Shown here: one piece after another, positions 9,264-18,638 of the stretch
How the letters are laid out: each line of letters starts with the position of its first letter
Numbering within the stretch: the first letter of the stretch is position 1
DNA from: Deltaproteobacteria bacterium
Lineage (GTDB): Bacteria; Bdellovibrionota_C; UBA2361; JAGFJO01
Reading direction: 5' to 3'
Length of the DNA stretch: 64,000 nucleotides
Assembly: GCA_024102635.1 (NCBI GenBank)
Contig: JAGFJO010000111.1
Span: 23,986 to 87,985, forward strand
Notes under the pieces: generated by a model
What the model saw: only the letters and a program-made list of their open reading frames with translations
What the model was told of the DNA's origin: nothing
The model's database searches: none
Position numbers and translations under genes: made by a program

Positions 9264-9419
9264 TGATACGTCTCTCATATTCAACAAACGCCGTTTTTTG
9301 AAGTGGGGGTAGGTTGCATTGACCGTCCGCAACTTTTTTCGTAGCTTGTGAGGTTCGACGGTCGCCGGAATGAGCATTCTAGAGGCCGGCAGCGATGAAG
9401 CAACGCTGCTCGGGGGTAT

Positions 9420-10478
9420 TTGAGCTCATATATGAAAGGTAGGGCAAAATCAGAGAGATCGTCCAGGGCGCTTTCGTTATGGATAGTGCCTAGCGGCGAT
9501 GGCAAGGTTAGAAAGCTCAGACTTTCCTATCTCTCTTTATTCCTTTTAGCGTGCGCAGCCGGAGCGATCACTGTCACCTTAGTCCTTCTTGCAGGCGATT
9601 ACACCCGTACACATTGGCAGAGGCTGCGCGGATACATGCTGATGCGCCAGCTGGAAGCTGAAAGGGATGCGCTGGTATCGAGAGAAAACGAACTGCACCA
9701 GGAGATTGAGAATCTGCGACTGCTGCAAGCGCAATCCCTGGACTATGAAAGGGACGTCCGCCAGAAGTTGAGCGAGCTCTCCCAGGTCCTACAACGAGCC
9801 ACTGATATAGATCTGGCTGAGGACGCCGGGTCGGAACAGGCCGCTCCTCTTGAAGGGGGAATCGGTGGGGCCGAACTCGACTGCACCGCGCCGGGAGCGG
9901 CTTTGGAGCGCTGTCCGGCAGCCGGCATTTTACTCAACCGTGCCATCGTTCCGGTAATGCCTGGTGAGCAGGTGGCTTTGCTTTCCGGGTTGGGAGGCGA
10001 GTCTCAGCCGGCCGCTGAAGGGCTCATCTCCTTGCTGGACCGATATGTAGAGTTTTTTGAAGCGCTGCCGCTCGGCAAGCCCTCGAGCGGAGGTAAAATA
10101 AGCTCGGGGTTTGGTTTTCGTTATTCGCCGTTTACACGGCACCTCAGTTTGCACGAGGGGATCGATATCTCCGTTGGGCATGGATCAGAGATTAGCGCAA
10201 CGGCTGACGGCGTGGTGATAAATATCGAGAATAACCCCACCTATGGTTTAATGGTTGACGTTCAGCACAATGAGCGGCTCGTAACCCGCTATGCGCATCT
10301 TTCTAAAATAGCCGTCTCTTACCTTGAAAGTGTCAAGGCCGGCTCTCTGATTGGCTATTCCGGTTCCACCGGCCGGTCTACCGGGCCGCACCTTCACTAC
10401 GAAGTACACGTAGACGGAGAACCGAAAAATCCGAAAAAATTTATCAATCTTTCCGGCACTCTGAAGCAGCTACTATAG
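9420..10478 (+). CDS. membrane-anchored M23/LytM-domain peptidase
   Basis: A putative zinc metallopeptidase, or peptidoglycan hydrolase regulator, facing the periplasm. One membrane segment (about 36-58) is followed by a coiled coil (about 75-130), a linker and a C-terminal LytM domain (about 220-345). The zinc ligands are present: HEGID (His and Asp), the YAHLS region and HLH in TGPHLHYEV, so it may be catalytically competent rather than an EnvC-like activator. The start is uncertain: a TTG at 9420 or an ATG at 9432; a GGGGG run just upstream suits neither perfectly. The 5' leader contains nested inverted repeats. Confidence 0.87.
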   Translation: MSSYMKGRAKSERSSRALSLWIVPSGDGKVRKLRLSYLSLFLLACAAGAITVTLVLLAGDYTRTHWQRLRGYMLMRQLEAERDALVSRENELHQEIENLRLLQAQSLDYERDVRQKLSELSQVLQRATDIDLAEDAGSEQAAPLEGGIGGAELDCTAPGAALERCPAAGILLNRAIVPVMPGEQVALLSGLGGESQPAAEGLISLLDRYVEFFEALPLGKPSSGGKISSGFGFRYSPFTRHLSLHEGIDISVGHGSEISATADGVVINIENNPTYGLMVDVQHNERLVTRYAHLSKIAVSYLESVKAGSLIGYSGSTGRSTGPHLHYEVHVDGEPKNPKKFINLSGTLKQLL

Positions 10479-10783
10479 TCCTCTTAGCGCGCAGAGAGCT
10501 TTTTACGGCTCTAACTAGCCAGCAGTAATTAACTTTTGTCCCTGCTGGGCGCTTAAATGATCGGTAAAAACATAAAAGACAGTCCCAACTTGCTGAATCG
10601 AAAGTAATTTTATAGGAGCCGCTCTATTCCTTGTTGTCCCGGACGGTTGCCCGTTCCGGCAGCCTAGCACTGGCAGAGCGATTCTCCTTGCGAACTTTTT
10701 TTTAAGTGCGCTCTAGAAAATCCGCGAACTGTACGATCACTTAATTGGGCGGAATTGTACCGCTAGCGTTTTGGGGAATTTCA
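10479..10783. other. 305 bp intergenic region with two hairpins
   Basis: A weak terminator-like element lies just after the M23 gene: CTCT at 10481-10484 can pair with AGAG near 10493, followed by TTTTT at about 10500-10504. A second hairpin at 10639-10659 pairs CCGGACGG with CCGTTCCGG, with one bulged T and a TTGC loop. An eight-T run lies at about 10697-10704. No open frame with a ribosome binding site was found inside. The region probably holds the M23 terminator and the promoter and leader of the next gene. Confidence 0.4.
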
Positions 10784-11893
10784 ATGCATTTGGCAAGCGA
10801 CGAGGATCAGTGGCGGCTGGCAGAGCAGCGTCTGCGGGCCAGTATGTATTTCGCCGCATCCTTCACGACAGCGATACGCACTCTAAGGGCGAATGAGGCA
10901 CACAACATAGATCGGGGCAACGATCCTAAGGAGCTCTCGGAGAATAGCCGGTTCTTCCTTCGCAGGCTGTTTAGAGCCCCGAGCATCCTCGCTCCGCTGT
11001 ACTTTCTGTCGCTCACGTATCACGAAGAGAAACTCGCCGACAAGAGTTATGTCTCCCGCGACTACCTTGTCTCTCTATATAAGCCGGGAGAGTTGGCAAG
11101 TATTCTAGCGCTCATCTATCTCTACCATAATCTGCGCCGGGTTTGCGATCCGGAAGACTGGGGGCGCTATTCAAAAATAGTAAATGACATAATTGAAATC
11201 GGCGGTCTTATCGGAAGGCATCTGCCTGAACTAGGTTTTGCAAATAGTCTTCTGGCGACCGGAGTGCGCCATCTTGCTGCTGCAGTATTCTTGCGAACCG
11301 ATCCGGCGAACTTCCGCATATACCGCCGTGACTCCAAGATTCAGCAGCGGCTGCTCTCACTTGAGATTGAAAGGCGTATATGGGAGTGCACTCATGTGGA
11401 GATCGGTACGCGGATTTTGCAGCTCTTCGGCTTTGGTGTGCCGTTCGCGGCTTCCTTCCACCGTGCTGCTCTGACCCCCAATCGCAAGGAGCTTGACTTA
11501 AAGTCAAACCGGCTGAGACTCACGCTCGTTTGGAGCGAAGCTCTTTATCTCGGGGTTAAACCTCCTGTAATTAAGGGCGAAGAACAGCTGATTGCATCCG
11601 AGTCAATTTTGGATCGGATTCTAGATGAGGCCAGCCGCATAAGAGAGAAGGGCAGCAAGCATGCCTGGCTATCGAAGCGGAAAAACGCCATCTCGCCAAC
11701 ACTTACACCGCAGCTGTATAAGGCGGGGGAAGGGGACGCAGCAACTGCAAATATCAAAGCCACCGAAATCAAGGAGGTTGACGAGTTCCTGATAGACTTT
11801 GACGAGATGCCCGAGCAGATGCAGAGTCAATTCAGCGAAACTCAGATCAGCGATCTAATGAGCGAGATCGGCGACCTTATTGAAGAAAAATAG
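10784..11893 (+). CDS. conserved-looking protein of unknown function
   Basis: A 369-residue, largely alpha-helical, soluble protein. The ATG at 10784 is preferred over the TTG at 10745 because GGGGAA lies about five bases upstream of it. The middle part (about 60-210) has a helix-rich pattern ending in a segment around LATGVRHLAAAVF that faintly recalls HD/HDOD-type helical domains, but no His-Asp metal pair could be assigned, so this is only a suggestion. The last 60 residues are acidic and Met/Gln-rich, resembling a disordered tail. No signal peptide or membrane segment is visible. It is convergent with recD2 across a strong hairpin terminator. Confidence 0.72.
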   Translation: MHLASDEDQWRLAEQRLRASMYFAASFTTAIRTLRANEAHNIDRGNDPKELSENSRFFLRRLFRAPSILAPLYFLSLTYHEEKLADKSYVSRDYLVSLYKPGELASILALIYLYHNLRRVCDPEDWGRYSKIVNDIIEIGGLIGRHLPELGFANSLLATGVRHLAAAVFLRTDPANFRIYRRDSKIQQRLLSLEIERRIWECTHVEIGTRILQLFGFGVPFAASFHRAALTPNRKELDLKSNRLRLTLVWSEALYLGVKPPVIKGEEQLIASESILDRILDEASRIREKGSKHAWLSKRKNAISPTLTPQLYKAGEGDAATANIKATEIKEVDEFLIDFDEMPEQMQSQFSETQISDLMSEIGDLIEEK

Positions 11894-11902
11894 AGCCGCT
11901 CT

Positions 11903-11934
11903 CAAAAGATGTGTCCGCAAGGACAATTCTTTTG
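11903..11934. terminator. bidirectional terminator with GCAA tetraloop
   Basis: CAAAAGA (11903-11909) pairs with TCTTTTG (11928-11934). A 2x2 internal loop follows, then TGTCC (11912-11916) pairs with GGACA (11921-11925) around a GCAA tetraloop. The A-rich left arm and T-rich right arm suit termination on both strands, between the convergent gene ending at 11893 and recD2 ending at 12036. Confidence 0.6.
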
Positions 11935-12035
11935 GCTTTCGCTCCAGCTAGTCCGCCATAGAGAACGGCATAACGCTTCCGAATTACAAGTGCGACATTT
12001 TCAGCGAACACCGGTTCATGACGGCGAAGCGCGCT

Positions 12036-14264
12036 TTATAAGTGACGATCCTCTATCATCTCGACCAAGCTGGTGCAGCGGCGCTTTGTAGGAGCCCGGC
12101 GGCTCGCCATCGCCAGAGCTCGTTTTGATCCTACCACAATCAAAAGTTGCTTTGCGCGAGTTACTGCTGTGTACAGTAGCTGCCGTTCCAAAAGCATGTA
12201 ATGTGAATCGCTCAGTGCAAGGATGACGCACGGGATCTCCGAGCCTTGCGAGCGGTGCACTGTAACAGCATACGCAAGTGAGAGCTGGCCGATATCTCCA
12301 GACTCGTACTTTATTAGCCGGCCGTCCCATAGCTCTACAACGAGAGAATGTGACGGGCGATCTACACTGTGAATCACCCCTAAATCGCCGTTATATACAC
12401 CGTAAGTGTCGATCTGGTAGTTGTTAACACGCTGGCAGACTCTATCTCCAATTCTGTAGATCGAGCCGTGATGCTCTAACTCCTGCTCCACATCGAATAG
12501 TCCTGCGGGATTCAGGCGCTGCTGCAGACGCTTATTCAACTCTATTGTTCCGAGCGGACCGCGGTTCGACGGAGTAAGCACCGTTATAGATTCCCTCGCT
12601 ATGTTAAACTTGCGTGGGATCTGGTCAGCCATAAGCTTTTCGATTAGGACAGCACATTCCTCACTATCGCGCTTTGCAATGAAGTAGGCGTCACTCTTTA
12701 CGACGCCATCCGGCTCAGGAATCTCGGGGAAAACGCCCGCATTGATCATCTGCGCAATAACATTAACTCGAGATTCCTCGCCTCGCCTAAAAAGCTGGGT
12801 AAGTGCAATGGTAGGAACCTTGCCAAGCGCAATCAGATCAGCAAAGAGCTTGCCTGGACCCACGGAGGGTAGCTGATCCTTATCTCCGACCAACACAAGT
12901 GTCGCATCGGAGGGAATAGCGCTGAACATGTCTTTAGCCAAAAGAATATCTATCATCGAGCTTTCATCAAGAATGACTGCATCGGCAGGCAGGGGATCGT
13001 TTATGCCGTGCAGAAACGAGCCACGGCGCGGATCAAAGCGCAAAAGGCGGTGGATTGTGCTGGCGGATTGCTGGCACACTTGAGCCATTCTTTGGGCTGC
13101 GCGCCCGGTCGGCGCAGCCAGCACTAATCGGCGTTTGGCGCGGGCAAAGACCAAAGCCAAGGCCCGTATTATCGTAGTCTTTCCACACCCCGGCCCTCCG
13201 GTCACTATCAAGATCGGATGCCGCAGGGCTAATCTGACAGCCTCTTTTTGTTCGGGCGAGAAGGTTACACCCAAGCTGCTAGCCGCTTCATGCAGGCACG
13301 ACTCGACGGCCCGCTCATCTAAAAGGGGAGCCGGCCATGGCTCGAGACGGCTGGATATGAACTTGGCGACGAATTCTTCAGCTCGATACAAATGCGTCAG
13401 ATAAACTTTCTCTTTTTTCTGAATTAAGAAGCGCTCTTCGATAAGCGCCGCTATGTGAGGCCGCAAGTCAGTTTGCTCCTCAAGACCTAAAAGAGCGCCA
13501 GCTCTCTTCACCAGCTCTATATCGGGAAGAAAGCAGTGCCCCTCGTCGGCAGCACGTTCGAGAGCATAATAAATCCCCGCCTTGAGGCGCTGCGGCGAAG
13601 CCGGTTCGAATCCCAAATTGAGCGCGATTTCGTCAGCAGTTAAAAATCCGACACCTCGCAGCTGCCGCGCAAGCAGATAAGGATCTTTAGAGACAACTTC
13701 GACAGTATTTTGTTTATATTGATCGAATATGCGATGCGCTAAATTTGGAGTTATGCCGCGCTCGACAAGAAACTGAATTATCTCCTGCGTTACGCGCTGT
13801 TCGGAGAAGGTCTTGTGTATAATCTCTGCCTTGCGCCGTCCGACCCCGCTTAGCTTAGCCACCTTTTCTGGTTCGCGATGAATTATCTGCAAAGTTTTCT
13901 CACCAAACGCCGCCACTAAACGCCGAGCAGTTTTGGGACCGATTCCCTTTATGAGTCCGCTTGATAGATAGTTTTCAATTCCCTCGGCCGAGGTGGGCGC
14001 CACCTCCGTGATAGATACTGCGCTCAGTTGCCGTCCAAAGCGCGGATGCTCTTTGTACTGGCCCCTTATTACAAGGTTGGCTCCGATGCGAGGCTCGATG
14101 AAATTACCGACTACCGTCACCGGATCGTGTTGCTCCGCGCTTTTCACTTGCAGAACACAATACCCGTTCGAGGGGTTGCGGTACGTTACGCGGCTTACCA
14201 CCCCCCGCAGCATCTGATTATGCTCTTGAGCGGTATTTAGACTCTCTTCAAAGGAGTTGCTCAT
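12036..14264 (-). CDS. recD2: ATP-dependent DNA helicase RecD2
   Basis: A superfamily 1B 5'-3' DNA helicase of the RecD2 (RecD/TraA-like) class, found in bacteria independently of a RecBCD complex. The N-terminal region (about 20-90) is OB-like, with helix-hairpin-helix motifs GIGPKTARRLV and SGVGRRKAEII at about 110-155. The helicase core contains Walker A GGPGCGKTT, Walker B ILDESSMID, motif III VGDKDQLPSVGPG, VHRSQGSE and TAVTRAKQ. The 742-residue length is typical. No recB or recC lies nearby. It is divergent from hemC, with about 100 bp between start codons. Confidence 0.93.
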   Translation of the reverse strand: MSNSFEESLNTAQEHNQMLRGVVSRVTYRNPSNGYCVLQVKSAEQHDPVTVVGNFIEPRIGANLVIRGQYKEHPRFGRQLSAVSITEVAPTSAEGIENYLSSGLIKGIGPKTARRLVAAFGEKTLQIIHREPEKVAKLSGVGRRKAEIIHKTFSEQRVTQEIIQFLVERGITPNLAHRIFDQYKQNTVEVVSKDPYLLARQLRGVGFLTADEIALNLGFEPASPQRLKAGIYYALERAADEGHCFLPDIELVKRAGALLGLEEQTDLRPHIAALIEERFLIQKKEKVYLTHLYRAEEFVAKFISSRLEPWPAPLLDERAVESCLHEAASSLGVTFSPEQKEAVRLALRHPILIVTGGPGCGKTTIIRALALVFARAKRRLVLAAPTGRAAQRMAQVCQQSASTIHRLLRFDPRRGSFLHGINDPLPADAVILDESSMIDILLAKDMFSAIPSDATLVLVGDKDQLPSVGPGKLFADLIALGKVPTIALTQLFRRGEESRVNVIAQMINAGVFPEIPEPDGVVKSDAYFIAKRDSEECAVLIEKLMADQIPRKFNIARESITVLTPSNRGPLGTIELNKRLQQRLNPAGLFDVEQELEHHGSIYRIGDRVCQRVNNYQIDTYGVYNGDLGVIHSVDRPSHSLVVELWDGRLIKYESGDIGQLSLAYAVTVHRSQGSEIPCVILALSDSHYMLLERQLLYTAVTRAKQLLIVVGSKRALAMASRRAPTKRRCTSLVEMIEDRHL

Positions 14265-14370
14265 TGCACGACTATATCAGCAAATTCAAGAGGATAAACG
14301 GTAAAAGAATCTCCTACGGATAGCAGTTTCCGTTTTGCAGTGTTACATTATCGTCGAAAAGAAGCGAAAA

Positions 14371-15306
14371 ATGCCACTCATGATGAAAAAAATCACAATC
14401 GGCACAAGGAAAAGTGCGCTCGCGCTCTGGCAAAGCGAGTTCGTTAAACGTGCTCTGCTTGTGCAGTTCCCTGACTTGTCGGTGGAACTGCTAAAAATCG
14501 AGACTCGAGGCGATCGTACTCAGAGCAGTGATGAGCCACTCCCCGAGATCGGCGGTAAGGGGCTATTCACCCTCGAACTGGAAGAAGCTTTGAAAGAGGG
14601 GCGGATAGATATTGCGGTACACTCGCTAAAGGATCTCCCCACTGCGCCGGGCGGGGCCTTTGAACTGGGCGCCATTCTGCGGCGAGCCCCATCGGAAGAT
14701 GTGTTAGTAACGCGCGGGCAGGAATCATTTTGGGATCTGCCGCATGGCGCAACTATCGGCACCTCTAGTTTAAGGCGTGCCGCCCAGGTGGCCAGACTGA
14801 GGCCCGATCTGCGATGTGTCAGCATTCGGGGAAATGTCGACACCCGCATTTCAAAGGTTCGAGAGAGGTCCTTCGGGTTCGATGGGACCATCTTGGCGCA
14901 GGCAGGTATCGAGCGCCTGGGGCGTGTCTCCGAGGCATCTTATATCTTTGCGCCGGACGAGATGCTCCCGGCGCCGGGGCAAGGGGCATTGGCGGTGCAG
15001 ATTCTGGCGCAAAGAGGTGATTTGAGGGACATTGTGGGTACGTTGCATGATAAAGAAACGGCTGCATGCGTGGCGGCAGAGAGGGCTTTCCTGGCGCGGC
15101 TGCAGGCCGGATGCAATACTCCGGTTGCCGCATTGGCTCGGCGCGAGGGCAGGGTAATTAACTTCAAGGGCAGGTGCCTTTCACCCACCGGCGATCGATT
15201 AATCGAGGTGAGCGGATGCAGCGATCTTTTGGAAGCAGAACTCCTCGGAACAAGAATGGCGGAAGAGGCGCTTGACAAAGGGGCGGCCGCGCTTATTAGC
15301 CGGTAG
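14371..15306 (+). CDS. hemC: porphobilinogen deaminase (hydroxymethylbilane synthase)
   Basis: Polymerises four porphobilinogen molecules to hydroxymethylbilane in tetrapyrrole synthesis. Present are TIGTRKSALALWQ, the active-site HSLKDLPT, GTSSLRRAAQ, IRGNVDTR and the LPAPGQGALA segment. Cys248 in LQAGC is the expected attachment point of the dipyrromethane cofactor. The start was placed at the ATG at 14371, just after a purine-rich AGAAG stretch; two further ATGs follow at 14380 and 14383. The stop lies 20 bp before hemD, indicating an operon. Confidence 0.94.
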   Translation: MPLMMKKITIGTRKSALALWQSEFVKRALLVQFPDLSVELLKIETRGDRTQSSDEPLPEIGGKGLFTLELEEALKEGRIDIAVHSLKDLPTAPGGAFELGAILRRAPSEDVLVTRGQESFWDLPHGATIGTSSLRRAAQVARLRPDLRCVSIRGNVDTRISKVRERSFGFDGTILAQAGIERLGRVSEASYIFAPDEMLPAPGQGALAVQILAQRGDLRDIVGTLHDKETAACVAAERAFLARLQAGCNTPVAALARREGRVINFKGRCLSPTGDRLIEVSGCSDLLEAELLGTRMAEEALDKGAAALISR

Positions 15307-15325
15307 GGTCAATGGGATATCTGCA

Positions 15326-16165
15326 ATGACCACATCTGTAACGGGATACACGGCCATTATCACCCGAGCAGAGGACAGCTGTGATTCCCTGGCGGAGTCG
15401 TTCGGCAAAATAGGAATACTTGCGATCTCCTTTCCTGTTTTTCGGATCGAGACCTGCGCCTATAGTGATCAGATCAAAGAAGCCTTCCAAGAGCTTCATA
15501 AGGGGAGCTTCGAGTGGCTGATACTTACCAGTATTAATGGTGTCAGATCTCTTCATGGACTGCTTGAACAGGCTAAGGCAGCCGGAGACGTTACCTCAAC
15601 ACGGCTCCCGCCGGAATTAAGCGTTGCAGTTCAAGGAAAAGCGACGGCCACAGCCTTCAAGCAGCTTTTCGGACGCGAGCATACTCTTTTGCCGGGCACG
15701 GCAGTGGCAGAGGATCTCTGCGAGGCATTGCTGCGCGCTGGGGTTTCGGGAAAACGGATATTGCTTGCTATGGCCGCTAGAACTCGCGGCATAATCAAGC
15801 CCCAGCTGGAAAGGGCCGGCGCGGATGTAAGAGAGCTGGTGGTATACAGCAACTCCCTCATCACTCCGGGCGCCGAGGCGTGCGATATAGTGCGAATGCA
15901 GAATCCCGCTAAAACAATCTTTATTTTCTTTAGCCCGTCGGCGGTAGTGGGAACGATCCAAGCCCTCGGAGAGAATGGCACTGAATTTCTTGCGAGATGC
16001 TGGATCGCATCGATCGGACCGATTACCAGCGCTAAACTGAGAGAGATAGGCGTTTCGTGCGATTTAGAAGCTTCGGAGCACGATGAGCAGGGGGTTGTGA
16101 AATTGATAAGGGAGAATTTAGATTATCTAAAGACTTCTGCCAAAAAAATTAAATCGTCTCATTAG
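15326..16165 (+). CDS. hemD: uroporphyrinogen-III synthase
   Basis: Cyclises hydroxymethylbilane to uroporphyrinogen III, the next step after HemC. HemD sequences diverge greatly. The evidence is the opening TAIITRAEDSCDSLAESF, the WLILTSINGVRSL segment, VAVQGKATATAF, and later FFSPSAVVGTIQAL and ASIGPITSAKLRE, which match the two-lobed HemD pattern, plus its position right behind hemC. The ATG at 15326 avoids the overlap with hemC implied by an upstream TTG. It is followed after 10 bp by the phhB-like gene. Confidence 0.88.
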   Translation: MTTSVTGYTAIITRAEDSCDSLAESFGKIGILAISFPVFRIETCAYSDQIKEAFQELHKGSFEWLILTSINGVRSLHGLLEQAKAAGDVTSTRLPPELSVAVQGKATATAFKQLFGREHTLLPGTAVAEDLCEALLRAGVSGKRILLAMAARTRGIIKPQLERAGADVRELVVYSNSLITPGAEACDIVRMQNPAKTIFIFFSPSAVVGTIQALGENGTEFLARCWIASIGPITSAKLREIGVSCDLEASEHDEQGVVKLIRENLDYLKTSAKKIKSSH

Positions 16166-16175
16166 GGAGGAATGG

Positions 16176-16523
16176 ATGGCCCAGAATCAGGATCTAAGCT
16201 CGATGAAGTGCGTGCCGTGTCAGGGTGGGGTGCCGCCCCTGAGCAAGGAGGAGCAGGCCGGTTACCTAGAGGGACTGCAGGGATGGAAGATTATAGACCA
16301 TCACCACTTGTTTAAGGGGTATAAGTTTGAAAGTTTTCCTAGCGCCGTTGAGTGGGTCAATCGCGTTGCAGAGCTAGCTGAGAGCGAGGGGCACCACCCC
16401 GATATTCACCTGTCATATAGTCAGGTCAATATAGAACTGTGGACGCATAAAATCGACGGGCTTACAGTCAGCGACTTCGTCTTTGCGTCGAAGATGGATA
16501 AGCTCCCGGGAACTCCGTCCTAG
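16176..16523 (+). CDS. phhB: pterin-4a-carbinolamine dehydratase
   Basis: A 115-residue cytoplasmic enzyme family that dehydrates 4a-hydroxytetrahydrobiopterin to recycle the pterin cofactor. The family signature is clear: a WKI start after the LEGLQG segment, FKF-like KFESF, then EGHHPDIHLSYSQVNIELWTH with the active-site histidines, and LTVSDFVFASKMD. An excellent AGGGAGG ribosome binding site lies five bases before the ATG. No aromatic amino acid hydroxylase is in the window, so the pterin-linked partner is unknown. It is the last gene of the hemC-hemD run. Confidence 0.92.
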   Translation: MAQNQDLSSMKCVPCQGGVPPLSKEEQAGYLEGLQGWKIIDHHHLFKGYKFESFPSAVEWVNRVAELAESEGHHPDIHLSYSQVNIELWTHKIDGLTVSDFVFASKMDKLPGTPS

Positions 16524-16544
16524 CTTAAGGACGGGATTCTCTTT
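16515..16544 (+). terminator. probable terminator after phhB
   Basis: CCGTCCT (16515-16521) pairs with AGGACGG (16528-16534) around a six-base loop, followed by GATTCTCTTT. The hairpin includes the phhB stop codon. The U-tract is interrupted, so strength is uncertain. It separates the hem run from tolB. Confidence 0.5.
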
Positions 16545-16616
16545 CGCGACGCTCTTCGCGGTGCTAGCATACCTTCAGTTTTTGACCGCATCGTATTTTA
16601 CTGCCGAAACTTAGCT

Positions 16617-17936
16617 ATGAGACCGAATTCAATCCGTTTTACTCTCGTCATTCTTGCATTTATCGTCTCGATTCCATTCGAAGCTTTTGCCCAGACAGAT
16701 ATCTACATCAGAGGATCGGGAAAGCTTTTTCCTATTGCCCTCCCACAGCTCTGTTTGCAGCAGGGGGAGAGTCAAGCAGTTAAGGAGATCCCGCAAATTA
16801 TCGCACGCGATCTCGATCTCTCCGGATACTTCGAAGTGGTGAGTCCGGACGCATATATCGAGACTCCCGGTAAATGCGGGGGGCCGGAGAGCGTTGTTTA
16901 CACGGACTGGACAGTGATCGGAGTTGAGGGCTTGGTGCGCGGCACCGTCATCGCCAACGGCGGCAACTTGACGGTACAACTCTATCTGTATGACGTTCAG
17001 AAAAGGAGCATGGTACTGGGTAAAGAGTATAGTGGGGATGCCAGCCAGATAAAGAAGATCTCGCACCGCTTCGCCAATGAGATTCTCAAGTTTTTTACAG
17101 GGGAGTACGGTCCCTTTGGCACCCAGATCTCTTTTTCGTCTAGAGTAGGAAGATTCAAAGAGCTGTTCGTGATGGATATTGACGGCAGCGAGATTCGCCA
17201 ACTTACAAACGATCGCGGTTTGGCGATCTCTTCGTCCTGGGCCCCCGACGGCATTCATCTAGTGTACACGTCCTACCGAAACCGGGTGCCCGACCTGTTT
17301 AGGATGAATATTAACTCGCGGTCAGTCACTCAATTGACAAGAGGGGAGCCTCTAGAGCTTGGCGCCAAATACAAACGTTCGGAACCAGCATCCGAGCTGT
17401 TGCTCGCCTCTATTACTACCGGCCGGGATTCCGATATCGTACTTCTTAACATGAGCGGGGCGGTCGTTCAGCGCATCACCCCCTCAAACGGAGCCATAGA
17501 TGTATCCCCTGAATGGTCTCCCGATAATTCGCGCATCGCTTTTTGCTCCAACCGTGGAGGCGGACCTCAGATATACACTATGGCTGCCGACGGGTCGAAC
17601 GTGAAGCGCATCAGTTTTGTTACCTCTAACTACTGCACATCTCCTTCATGGTCTCCAAAGGGAGATAAGATCGCATTCGTTTGCCGGGCCGACGCCGGAT
17701 TTCAGATCTTTGTGGCAAATGCCGACGGCAGTAACGCGTTACAGCTTACAAGCTCCGGAAGCAACGAGGACCCGGACTGGTCGCCCGATGGTAGGTATCT
17801 TGTTTTTGCTACAACTCAGGGACGCGCAGGCTCTTTTGTATTGGCTATGATGAGAAGCGATGGCACTAGTATGAAGCAGCTCACCTCCAGCCGTGGCGGC
17901 GACAGCGAGCCCAGTTGGGGCCCTTGGGAGCAATAG
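16617..17936 (+). CDS. tolB: Tol-Pal system protein TolB
   Basis: The periplasmic beta-propeller protein of the Tol-Pal complex, which helps maintain and constrict the outer membrane at division. A signal peptide with an AFA-Q cleavage site at residues 25/26 is evident. The N-terminal domain (about 26-160) is followed by repeated propeller blades of the type S-WSPDG-IAF-S-R-G-QIY-M, running from about residue 170 to the end. The length of 439 is typical. TolQ, TolR and TolA genes are not in the window. pal follows 210 bp downstream and has a possible promoter of its own. Confidence 0.95.
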   Translation: MRPNSIRFTLVILAFIVSIPFEAFAQTDIYIRGSGKLFPIALPQLCLQQGESQAVKEIPQIIARDLDLSGYFEVVSPDAYIETPGKCGGPESVVYTDWTVIGVEGLVRGTVIANGGNLTVQLYLYDVQKRSMVLGKEYSGDASQIKKISHRFANEILKFFTGEYGPFGTQISFSSRVGRFKELFVMDIDGSEIRQLTNDRGLAISSSWAPDGIHLVYTSYRNRVPDLFRMNINSRSVTQLTRGEPLELGAKYKRSEPASELLLASITTGRDSDIVLLNMSGAVVQRITPSNGAIDVSPEWSPDNSRIAFCSNRGGGPQIYTMAADGSNVKRISFVTSNYCTSPSWSPKGDKIAFVCRADAGFQIFVANADGSNALQLTSSGSNEDPDWSPDGRYLVFATTQGRAGSFVLAMMRSDGTSMKQLTSSRGGDSEPSWGPWEQ

Positions 17937-18068
17937 GCGCGCTACAACATTGTTTGGCCTATAAAATTCAAATCTCATTTAAAGCATATTGCATCTCACA
18001 ACCGTGTGCTGTAATTAATAGGTTGTTCAGTGTTTACAAACCATTAACGAAGGCTTCAGCAGGTTAAT

Positions 18069-18098
18069 TTGACATTGCAGGAGCTTTTTTTTTGTGAT
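18069..18098 (+). promoter_or_regulatory. possible sigma70-type promoter for pal
   Basis: A consensus TTGACA (18069-18074) is followed after 18 bases by TGTGAT (18093-18098), four of six matches to the -10 consensus, about 50 bases before the pal start codon. A run of nine T residues lies in the spacer. Confidence 0.35.
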
Positions 18099-18146
18099 GT
18101 TCTTCGTTCATTGGTTTTAAGTTTTTAACTTCGAGGAGACCCTTGT

Positions 18147-18593
18147 ATGCGTATTAGGAAGATCATGGTGGTGCTTGTTGTGGCAGCCCTTGCGTCAGGC
18201 TGCGCCTGCCGCACTAAGAAAGTCGGACCTGGAGACTCAAATATAGGCATTGCCGAAGAGGGAAAGGAGCTTAAGGATATTAATTTTGCTTTTGACTCTT
18301 ATCAGCTAGATTCGGTAGCAAGAAGCCTTCTACAGAAGAACGCAGAGTGGTTGAAAGCCAACCCGTCGCGCCGTGTGCAGGTAGAGGGGCACGCCGATGA
18401 ACGCGGCACTAACGAATACAATATGGTCCTCGGCGCCAATAGGGCCCGCTCAGCACAAGACTACCTCCGCTCGCTCGGCATTGAATCGGGCAGGATGAGC
18501 ACTGTTAGCTACGGCGAAGAGTTGCCGCTTGATCCTCGGCATAATGAAGAGGCTTGGGCCAAGAACCGAAGGGCTCATTTCAACGTCAACTAG
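18147..18593 (+). CDS. pal: peptidoglycan-associated lipoprotein Pal
   Basis: An outer-membrane lipoprotein that binds peptidoglycan non-covalently and interacts with TolB. The signal peptide ends in the lipobox ASGC with Cys19. The OmpA-like domain includes INFAFDSYQLD, the VEGHADERGTNEYNMVLGANRA diaminopimelate-binding region, and a terminal NRRAHFNVN. All conserved positions look intact. A GAGGAG ribosome binding site precedes the ATG. A GC-rich hairpin terminator follows, separating it from cpoB. Confidence 0.96.
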   Translation: MRIRKIMVVLVVAALASGCACRTKKVGPGDSNIGIAEEGKELKDINFAFDSYQLDSVARSLLQKNAEWLKANPSRRVQVEGHADERGTNEYNMVLGANRARSAQDYLRSLGIESGRMSTVSYGEELPLDPRHNEEAWAKNRRAHFNVN

Positions 18594-18638
18594 CAGTATT
18601 AGACTAAGTACGCCGCATTGCTTGAAGGGCGGCGCCTG

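Noticed and set aside
13611..13625. A GGTTCGAATCC string resembling a tRNA T arm
   Set aside because: It lies inside the recD2 coding frame and no acceptor or anticodon stem can be formed around it.
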